A DNA stretch of 64,000 nt from Microbacterium paraoxydans (GTDB lineage: Bacteria; Actinomycetota; Actinomycetes; Actinomycetales; Microbacteriaceae). The notes beneath the pieces are model-generated. The model was not told where the DNA came from. It was given only the letters and a program-made list of their open reading frames with translations, and did no database searches. The stretch is taken from the NCBI RefSeq assembly GCF_019056515.1, contig NZ_CP064873.1, forward strand, positions 2,790,001 to 2,854,000. The letters run 5' to 3'. How positions within the stretch are numbered: position 1 is the stretch's first letter; each line of letters begins with the position of its first letter. This document shows positions 15,922 to 22,435 of the stretch, piece after piece. The position numbers were made by a program, and so were the translations under genes.

Positions 15922-16059
15922 GGTTTCCTGCTTTCGGTTGCGATCGGAGATGCTCTCCACGCGCGCAGAGGCACCGGTCTTCGCCACCGACCCTAGGCGC
16001 GCCCCTGCGGACACGACAGAGCAGCCGTCGATGTTCACCCTGGTGACTCCGCAGCGGCG

Positions 16060-16920
16060 ATGTCCGTGGCCTCGCCTACCGTCGCTGTCGTGCCCGAGCC
16101 CGTGCAGCAGTGGTGGGCGAGACGCCAGTTCTCGCGGGGACTCGACGTGCCCTACGCGGTCGGCACCTACCGGGCGGCGTGGGCGGCCTACCCGGAACTC
16201 ATCCGCCAGTACCACCCGGAGCACAATCACGGCATCGCGCTCTCGCAGATCCCGTTGGCGGCCGATGTGCTGCTCTGCTGGGAGTGCGCCGTCGGCCACC
16301 TGTTCGCGGCGACCCCGACCGAGCAGCGCGAACGCCCGGGACGGGTGCGACGGCGCTCGTCCTGGTGTCCGGAGTGCGCGGCGCTGGCACGGCCGCAGCC
16401 GGTGGTCCTCGGAGAGGCGCGGACGCTCCCCGCCCGTCCGAAGAAGCCGGCGCCGCCGCTGTGCACGAAGACCCCCGCGCTGCCGACGGGGACCGCGTTC
16501 CTGAGTGTGTGCGCTCCGAGACCCGCTTCAGCCGCCGAGGGGAGGCTCCGGCAGGCGCTCACGGAACGGCTGCTGTTCCCCGACGACGTCAACGCCATCA
16601 AGGTCGCGCGGCCGTTCTTCCGGCATACGGAGGTGTGGCCCGACATCCTGCTCCCGGACCTGCGGATCGCGATCGAGTACGACACGGTCGGCCGCCACGG
16701 GCTCGAGCACGTCGGGAAGAGGGAGGAGGCCGATCGCCGGAAGGATCGCGCGGTGCGGGGCGCCGGCTGGGAGGTGGTGCGCGTGCGGATGGGGAAGCTC
16801 GAACCGCTCGGACCGTTCGACCTCCCGCTCGCCTCCCTCGGCGCGAGCGGCATCACCCGGCTGGTCGACCGGCTCCGCGACATCCGTGGCGCCCTCCTCG
16901 TCGACGCCTACCTGCGCTGA
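16060..16920 (+). CDS. Zinc-ribbon protein with C-terminal Vsr/PD-(D/E)xK-like nuclease domain
   Basis: 286 aa. A treble-clef-like zinc ribbon is visible as C73-x2-C76-x3-H80...C103-x2-C106 (DUF4379-like). Residues about 185-245 resemble a very-short-patch-repair/PD-(D/E)xK nuclease: WPDILLPDLRIAIEYDT, HGLEHVGKREEADRRKDR, then GWEVVRVRMG. The acidic core would be D195/D200 and E206-x-D208. No methylase or mismatch-repair partner is adjacent. It may be a repair endonuclease, a nuclease of an uncharacterised defence system, or a domesticated fragment. Translation probably starts at ATG 16060; a GTG at 16090 is possible. Confidence 0.65.
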   Translation: MSVASPTVAVVPEPVQQWWARRQFSRGLDVPYAVGTYRAAWAAYPELIRQYHPEHNHGIALSQIPLAADVLLCWECAVGHLFAATPTEQRERPGRVRRRSSWCPECAALARPQPVVLGEARTLPARPKKPAPPLCTKTPALPTGTAFLSVCAPRPASAAEGRLRQALTERLLFPDDVNAIKVARPFFRHTEVWPDILLPDLRIAIEYDTVGRHGLEHVGKREEADRRKDRAVRGAGWEVVRVRMGKLEPLGPFDLPLASLGASGITRLVDRLRDIRGALLVDAYLR

Positions 16921-17029
16921 CGCGCGGTGCCTCACCCAGTTAGATACTCGAAGGCGGAGCGATCTAACCGTTCTCGCCCGCGAGCGCAACCCCCGTGCGC
17001 GACGGCGGCGGGCAGGCGATGATGCCCGC

Positions 17030-17374
17030 ATGAAACTCGTCTCCTACGCCGGCCAGCAGCTCATCACCTCTGACGACGTCGCGGAGACGCTGCTCGCCCT
17101 GGCCGCCGCCATCGCCAGGGAGGGCGAGTCCGAAGCCGTCGAGATCCCGATCCTCCTGGAGGGCGAAAAGGACTGGGCCGACCTCCTCGTCGGCGTCGGC
17201 AACGACGTGCTCGTCAGCCCCCACCACACCGGGGAACCCGATCCCGACTTCTCCGCCGAGGTCGACGAGCTGCAGGCCCATCGCCTGTTCCCGAAGCCGC
17301 GGAGCGACTCGTCCTCTCCCGGCGACATCGAGGTCCCCGCGCTCTCCGACTTCGACATGGGCCACGGCCTCTGA
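17030..17374 (+). CDS. Conserved-type hypothetical protein (114 aa)
   Basis: 114 aa, acidic, soluble, starting MKLVSYAGQQLITSDDVAETLL and ending FDMGHGL. The central part (IPILLEGEKDWADLLVGVGNDVLV) has alternating beta/alpha character. No domain is recognised. The 110 bp upstream contain a 7-bp inverted repeat (GTTAGAT 16939-16945 / ATCTAAC 16962-16968) that could be an operator, and a CAACCCCCGTGC motif 32 nt before the ATG. Confidence 0.65.
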   Translation: MKLVSYAGQQLITSDDVAETLLALAAAIAREGESEAVEIPILLEGEKDWADLLVGVGNDVLVSPHHTGEPDPDFSAEVDELQAHRLFPKPRSDSSSPGDIEVPALSDFDMGHGL

Positions 17375-17401
17375 TCGCGCTCCGCTGAGCGGCTGGTCCC
17401 C

Positions 17402-18058
17402 TCAGCGCGACGCAGAGAGCCTCATGCCGTCGCGGAGCGCGACCTCGCGGTCGGCATCGGCGATCAGGGTCGCATCGTGTGTGACGCAGAGGACGACCGC
17501 CCCGCGATCCGCCTCCTCCCGCAGCACTGCCCGGATGCGACGGACTGATGCGGCGTCCAGGGCCGTCGTCGGCTCATCCACGAGCAGGACGCTTGCTTCC
17601 CCCGCGAGCCCGTGAGCCAGGAGCACACGCTGCTGCTGGCCGCCGGACAGCGTCGCGAACGGCAGGCGCTGCAGAGCCGACACAGCGGTGCGCTCCATCG
17701 CCGCCGCCACCGCCGCACGCGCCCGCCGATCCCGCCGGCGGAAGGCCCCGAGCCGACGCCACGTCCCGACCGTCACGACGTCTCGCGCGGTGAGCGGAAG
17801 GCCCGGGGGCACCGCGGCGCGCTGCGGCACGAAGGCGATCGGCCCGGTCGCACTCCGCCGCCCCCTGGTCGGTGAGCGCACCCCGGCGGCCACCTCCAGG
17901 AGCGTCGACTTCCCCGCGCCGTTCGGACCGGTGACGACGACGAACTCACCCGCCTCCACCTCCAAGGTGACGCCGCGCAGGGCCTCGTGGTCGCCGAGCC
18001 GGACGGAGACGCCGTCGAGACGCAGGGCGCCGTCGGCAGCACGGAGGGTTCTCGTCAT
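17402..18058 (-). CDS. aztA: Zinc ABC transporter ATP-binding protein AztA
   Basis: 218 aa ABC ATPase: Walker A GPNGAGKST, Q-loop FVPQR, signature LSGGQQQ, Walker B VLLVDEPT, and the H-loop THD. The family (ZnuC/AztA, cluster A-I metal importers) powers uptake of Zn2+ or Mn2+. It is transcribed divergently from the permease, substrate-binding and chaperone genes, with a shared Zur-like box between, so the whole locus is best read as AztABCD. Confidence 0.88.
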   Translation of the reverse strand: MTRTLRAADGALRLDGVSVRLGDHEALRGVTLEVEAGEFVVVTGPNGAGKSTLLEVAAGVRSPTRGRRSATGPIAFVPQRAAVPPGLPLTARDVVTVGTWRRLGAFRRRDRRARAAVAAAMERTAVSALQRLPFATLSGGQQQRVLLAHGLAGEASVLLVDEPTTALDAASVRRIRAVLREEADRGAVVLCVTHDATLIADADREVALRDGMRLSASR

Positions 18059-18076
18059 GTCTCCAGTTTATGAATT

Positions 18077-18091
18077 TGATAATCATTCTCA
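18077..18091. promoter_or_regulatory. Zur/Fur-family operator between aztA and aztB
   Basis: TGATAATCATTCTCA reads TGAGAAT-G-ATTATCA on the other strand, a 7-1-7 palindrome with one mismatch, matching the actinobacterial Zur-box pattern (TGAAAATGATTTTCA type). It sits in the 55-bp divergent gap of the zinc transporter locus and could repress both directions when zinc is sufficient. Confidence 0.8.
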
Positions 18092-18113
18092 ACTACGAAT
18101 AGGCTCGCGTTCC

Positions 18114-18979
18114 GTGACCCCCTCGCTCGCCGCCCTGCTCACCCCGTTCACGCTCGAGTTCTTCCAGCGCGGACTCATCGGCGGCGCTCTCGTCGCGGTC
18201 CTCTGCGGGGTCGTCGGCACCTGGGTCGTCGTCCGCGGGATGGCCTTCCTCGGTGAGGCCCTGGCGCACGGAATGCTGCCCGGCGTCGCGCTGGCCACGG
18301 TGCTCGGGGCACCCGTGCTCGTCGGCGGGGCGGTCAGCGCCGTCGCGATGAGCATCGGAATCGGCGCCCTGCAACGACGCGCCCGGCTCTCCTACGACAC
18401 GAGCATCGGACTGCTCTTCGTCGCGATGCTGGCCCTGGGGGTGATCGTCATCTCCCACTCCGGGAGCTTCGCCACGGATGCCACGGCGATCCTCTTCGGC
18501 GACATCCTCGCGATCACCCGCGCCGACCTCCTCCTGCTCGCCGCGGCCGCGGTCGTGGGAGTGACGGTCGCCGCCCTCTGCCATCGGCCGTTCGTCGCGC
18601 TCGCCCTCGACGCCCGTATCGCGACGGTGCTCGGGCTCCGCCCACGGGGGCCCAGGCGGCTCTGGTCGGACTGGTGACCCTCGCGGTGGTGGCGTCGTAC
18701 CAGGCGGTCGGCTCGCTGCTCGTCGTCGGTCTACTCCTCGCCCCCGCGGTCGCCGCCGGACAGTGGACGTCGCGCCTGCCCACGCGGATGGCGCTCGCGT
18801 GCGCCTTCGGCGTGGCTGCCGTCCTCGCCGGTCTCCTCGCGTCCTGGTATGCGGCCACCGCCGCGGGAGCGTCCGTCGCCGCCGCCGCGATCGCCCTCGC
18901 CGGTCTGTCCTGGGCGGCGCGGGTCGCCGTGCGAACCCGACGGCCGATCGCCCCTCCCGTCCCTGTCGCCGCCTCCTGA
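18114..18979 (+). pseudogene. aztB: Zinc ABC transporter permease AztB, interrupted by a frameshift
   Basis: The product reads as one ABC-3 family permease of about 288 aa, but in two frames. Part one (GTG 18114 to TGA 18677) covers about six transmembrane segments and ends in off-frame PRRLWSDW. Part two continues in the -1 frame from the homologous point (AQAALVGLVTLAVVASYQAVGSLL) to 18979. The break lies at a run of five G (18646-18650); one extra G, or a -1 ribosomal slip there, restores the normal PRGAQAALVGL sequence. A GTG (18674) overlapping the TGA could also restart translation. It may be a sequencing error, a true mutation or programmed frameshifting. Confidence 0.8.
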
Positions 18980-18999
18980 CTCGTCCCGAAAGGCTCTTC

Positions 19000-20226
19000 G
19001 TGCATTCCCGCCTCCTTCCCCTCATCACCGTCGCCGCCCTGACTCTCCCCCTCGCGTCCTGCGCCGGACCCGCGGCGCAGAGCCCCGCCGCCTCCTCCTC
19101 CGCCGGAGACGGCCACGGCGCGATCGCCGGGGCGGAAGAGGTCGCGGAACCGCAGCTCGGACTCACGACCATCGACGCGCAGGGTCGGGTCACCCACCTC
19201 GACCTCCTTGACGAGAGCGTCACCGACATCGGCACGGTGGCCGCCCCGGAGGGCCTGACGACCGACGGCCGGTACCTCTTCGCAGACACCGGCGACGGCG
19301 TCGAGGTCGTCGACAGCGGCGTCTGGACGTGGGACCACGTCGACCATTTCCACTACTACCGCGCCGATCCCGCCCTGCTCGGCACGGTGGAGGGCGACGG
19401 CGCGGCGACGGTCGCGACGACGAACAGCTCGACCACCGGCGGCACCGGCATCTCCTTCTCCGGATCCGGAGAAGCTGTCCTCCTCGACACGGAGGCCCTG
19501 TCGAAGGGGGAGATCCGTGAGCTGTTCCGCATCGAGCGCTCCCCGCACGAGGGGCTGGTGGTGCCGGCCGGGTCGTTCGCGCTGGTGACCGAGGCCGACG
19601 GGGAGACGGGCGGAGTCGTCGTCGGCTACACGGCGGACGGCGAGCGCACCGGCCTCCGGGAGGACTGCGCCGCACCGACCGGCACGATCACGACCAGGGT
19701 CGGCGCGGTCATCGGCTGCGCCGACGGTGCGCTGCTCGCCCGTGTCGAAGCCGGGGCGCTCACCGTGGACCGCATCCCGTACCCGGACGGAGCGCCGGCC
19801 GGAGCCGTGTCCGCGTTCCACAACCGCGAAGGGCGCCCCACGGTCGCCGGCCTCGCCGGACCGACCGACATCCGGGTCCTCGACACCCGCGCGCAGGCCT
19901 GGACGCTGCTCACCGCCCCCACTCCCCTCGCGCAGGTCACCGCGGTCGGCGATGAGGACGACACCCTTCTGGCGCTGACGCAGGACGGACGCGTGCTCGT
20001 GCTCAGCGCGCTCGACGGGACGGTGCGGGCGGAGACCACCCCGCTGGTGGCGGCATCGCTGGCGGCGGGCGAGGCTCCGGCCCTCATCGCCGATCAGCAC
20101 CGCGCCTATCTGAGCGGCCCGGCGGAGCACCGGCTGTTCGAGATCGACTACGCCGACGACGCCCGCCTCGCGCGGACCTTCGATACCGCCGACGCCCCGG
20201 CGTTCGTCGCCGAGACGGGACGCTGA
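19000..20226 (+). CDS. AztD-like beta-propeller lipoprotein (zinc locus)
   Basis: 408 aa with a lipoprotein signal (MHSRLLPLITVAALTLPLAS, lipidated Cys21) and WD/YVTN-like repeats. A histidine cluster WTWDHVDHFHYYR could bind zinc. It shares the C-x-x-P...GC-x-DGALL block with the second AztD-type protein at 21172-22371, so the two are paralogs flanking aztC. AztD proteins are extracytoplasmic zinc chaperones passing metal to AztC (established in Paracoccus). The GTG start follows CGAAAGG; the stop is 1 nt before aztC. Confidence 0.75.
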   Translation: MHSRLLPLITVAALTLPLASCAGPAAQSPAASSSAGDGHGAIAGAEEVAEPQLGLTTIDAQGRVTHLDLLDESVTDIGTVAAPEGLTTDGRYLFADTGDGVEVVDSGVWTWDHVDHFHYYRADPALLGTVEGDGAATVATTNSSTTGGTGISFSGSGEAVLLDTEALSKGEIRELFRIERSPHEGLVVPAGSFALVTEADGETGGVVVGYTADGERTGLREDCAAPTGTITTRVGAVIGCADGALLARVEAGALTVDRIPYPDGAPAGAVSAFHNREGRPTVAGLAGPTDIRVLDTRAQAWTLLTAPTPLAQVTAVGDEDDTLLALTQDGRVLVLSALDGTVRAETTPLVAASLAAGEAPALIADQHRAYLSGPAEHRLFEIDYADDARLARTFDTADAPAFVAETGR

Positions 20227-20227
20227 C

Positions 20228-21142
20228 ATGCGCCTCCTTCGCCCCCTCGCCGCCGTTCTCGCCGCGCTCACCGCCGCCGCTCTGACCGCCTGCGCCCCTC
20301 CCGCCGATACGCGGCCGGTGGTCGTCGTCTCGACGAACATCCTGGGCGATGTGGTCGGCGAGCTCATCGGCGCTCAGGCTCGCGTCGTCACCCTCATGAA
20401 GCCGAACGCCGACCCGCACTCGTTCGAGATCTCGGCGCAGGAGGCCGCCACGCTGCGGGACGCCGACCTGCTCGTCTCCAACGGGCTCGGGCTCGAGGAG
20501 GGCCTGCAGCAGCATCTCGACGCGGCCGTCGCGGCCGAGGTGCCGTCCTTCGTCGCGGGCGACGCGATCGAGGTCCTGGACTACCGCGACGGCGACGCCG
20601 CGGGTATGCCGGACTCCCACTTCTGGACCGATCCGGCGCGGATGATCGACGTCGTCGACGCCCTGCAGCCCGCCCTGGCCGCGCTCGACGGGGTCGACGC
20701 CGACACCCTCGCGGCGGACGTCGCCGGCTACCGCGAGGAGCTGACGGCGCTCGACGACGAGATGACGAGCGCGTTCGCCCGGATCCCCGACGACCGTCGG
20801 GCGCTCGTGACCAACCACCACGTCTTCGGCTACCTCGCCGACCGCTTCGACTTCGAGGTCGTCGGTGCCGTCATCCCGGGCGGCACCACGCTCGCGGCCC
20901 CCTCGGCCTCCGACCTCGCCGATCTCGTGGGTGCCGTGGAGGAGACGGGCGTGCCCGCCGTCTTCGCGGAGTCCTCCTCCCCCGACCGCCTCGTCCAGGC
21001 GCTCGCCGACGAGGCCGACGTCCACATCGAAGTGATCGAGCTCTTCACCGAGTCGCTCACCGCCGAAGACGGCGGCGCACCGGACTACCTGACCATGATG
21101 CGCGTCAACACCGAGCGCATCGCCTCCGGTCTCACCCGCTGA
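20228..21142 (+). CDS. aztC: Zinc ABC transporter substrate-binding lipoprotein AztC
   Basis: 304 aa, cluster A-I metal-binding protein. Signal peptide with lipobox LTAC (Cys22). Probable zinc ligands are H64 (ADPHSFE), H131 (DSHFWTDP), H197/H198 (TNHHVFGY) and a C-terminal Asp in PDYLTMM. It lacks the long His-rich loop of classical ZnuA, as AztC does, consistent with metal loading by AztD. It is translated 1 nt after the AztD-like gene and upstream of a second aztD. Confidence 0.9.
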   Translation: MRLLRPLAAVLAALTAAALTACAPPADTRPVVVVSTNILGDVVGELIGAQARVVTLMKPNADPHSFEISAQEAATLRDADLLVSNGLGLEEGLQQHLDAAVAAEVPSFVAGDAIEVLDYRDGDAAGMPDSHFWTDPARMIDVVDALQPALAALDGVDADTLAADVAGYREELTALDDEMTSAFARIPDDRRALVTNHHVFGYLADRFDFEVVGAVIPGGTTLAAPSASDLADLVGAVEETGVPAVFAESSSPDRLVQALADEADVHIEVIELFTESLTAEDGGAPDYLTMMRVNTERIASGLTR

Positions 21143-21171
21143 GACCATCCCTCACAAGAAAGAAGCACCGC

Positions 21172-22371
21172 ATGAAGACACTCCCCCTGCGCCGGGCGCT
21201 GGTCGGGGCCGTCGCCCTCGGCGCCGCCGTGACGCTCGCCTCCTGCTCGACCACGGCTGGAGCCGGCTCCGCCGCGAGCGACGCCCCGGAACCGGACGCC
21301 GGCCCCCGGGTTGCCATCTCGTATGAGGGCGGCATCCTCGTCCTCGACGGCGAGACCCTCGACACCGTCGCCGACTTCGACTCCGAGCCGTTCACGCGGC
21401 TGAACCCGGCCGGCGACGGTCGCCATGTCATGGTGACGATGAGCGAGGGCTTCCAGGTGCTCGATACCGGGGCCGGGTCAGCCGACGAGGCGGTCCTGAC
21501 CGACACGGTGTTCGCGGCCGACACCCCCGGCCACGTCGTCCGGCATGGTGGCAAGACCATCCTCTACGCCGACGGCACGAGCGACACCACGATCTTCGAC
21601 ACCGCCGACCTCGGCGACGGCGGTCTCCCGGCGGTGGAGACCGTCGACGGCGTCGAGGCGCACCACGGCGTCTCGGTGCTGTTGGAGGACGGCACGTTCC
21701 TCACCACGGTGGGCGATGCGGACGGTCGCAGCGGCATCGTCGTGCGCGATGCGGACGGTACGGAGATCGCCTCGTCCGACCAGTGCCCCGGCGTCCACGG
21801 CGAAGGGACCGCGGCCGACGAGGTGGTCGTCTTCGGGTGCGAGGACGGCGCGCTCGTGTACAAGGACGGCGAGATCACCAAGCTCGCCGCACCCGACCAG
21901 CCCTACGGCCGGATGGGCAACGCGTACGTGAGCGAGACGAGCCCGATCATCGTCGGGGACTACAAGAACGACCCCGACGCCGAGGGCTACCTGCTCGGCG
22001 CCGTCACGCTCATCGACACCGCGGCGATGACGTCCGAGGTCGTGTCCCTGCCCGAGGGGGCCGAGTACACCTTCCGGGACGTCGCGCGCGGCCCGGGCGA
22101 CCTGGCCTACATCCTCGGCGCCGACGGCGCCATCCACGTGCTCGACCCGGAGACCGGCGAGATCACCGACTCCTACCCGGTCATCGAGGCGTGGGAAGGG
22201 CCCGCCGAGTGGCAGGACCCGCACCCCGCCATCGTCGTCGCGGGCGACATCGCGTACGTGACCGAGCCGGCCGCGGACAGCGTGCACGCGGTCGACCTCA
22301 CCACCGGCGAGGTGCTCGCGAGCGCCGAACTGGAGGTCACGCCGAATGAGATCGCACCGGCCGCCGGCTGA
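21172..22371 (+). CDS. aztD: Zinc metallochaperone AztD
   Basis: 399 aa, lipoprotein signal MKTLPLRRALVGAVALGAAV with lipidated Cys25, then a seven- or eight-bladed beta-propeller of YncE/WD-like repeats (DGETLDTVADFDSEPFTRL, VDGVEAHHGVSVLLEDGTF, DQCPGVHGEGTAADEVVVFGCEDGAL, VLDPETGEITDSYP). The HH and C/H-rich blade resembles the zinc site of AztD. It would load Zn2+ onto AztC outside the membrane. RBS AAGAAAG. Last gene of the operon; a hairpin terminator follows. Confidence 0.85.
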   Translation: MKTLPLRRALVGAVALGAAVTLASCSTTAGAGSAASDAPEPDAGPRVAISYEGGILVLDGETLDTVADFDSEPFTRLNPAGDGRHVMVTMSEGFQVLDTGAGSADEAVLTDTVFAADTPGHVVRHGGKTILYADGTSDTTIFDTADLGDGGLPAVETVDGVEAHHGVSVLLEDGTFLTTVGDADGRSGIVVRDADGTEIASSDQCPGVHGEGTAADEVVVFGCEDGALVYKDGEITKLAAPDQPYGRMGNAYVSETSPIIVGDYKNDPDAEGYLLGAVTLIDTAAMTSEVVSLPEGAEYTFRDVARGPGDLAYILGADGAIHVLDPETGEITDSYPVIEAWEGPAEWQDPHPAIVVAGDIAYVTEPAADSVHAVDLTTGEVLASAELEVTPNEIAPAAG

Positions 22372-22378
22372 GCCTCGA

Positions 22379-22416
22379 CACGGCGGGCCCGTCCTCTCCA
22401 GGGCGGACCCGCCGTG
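22379..22416. terminator. Bidirectional hairpin between aztD and the repeat surface protein
   Basis: CACGGCGGGCCCG (22379-22391) pairs with CGGACCCGCCGTG (22404-22416) with a single G/T-type mismatch and a 12-nt loop. It lies between convergent stops at 22371 and 22436. Confidence 0.7.
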
Positions 22417-22435
22417 CGTGGGCGGAGGGGTCGGA

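Noticed and set aside
18674..18979. Separate small membrane protein gene downstream of aztB
   Set aside because: The sequence is the exact continuation of the ABC-3 permease in a shifted frame; treated as one frameshifted gene.
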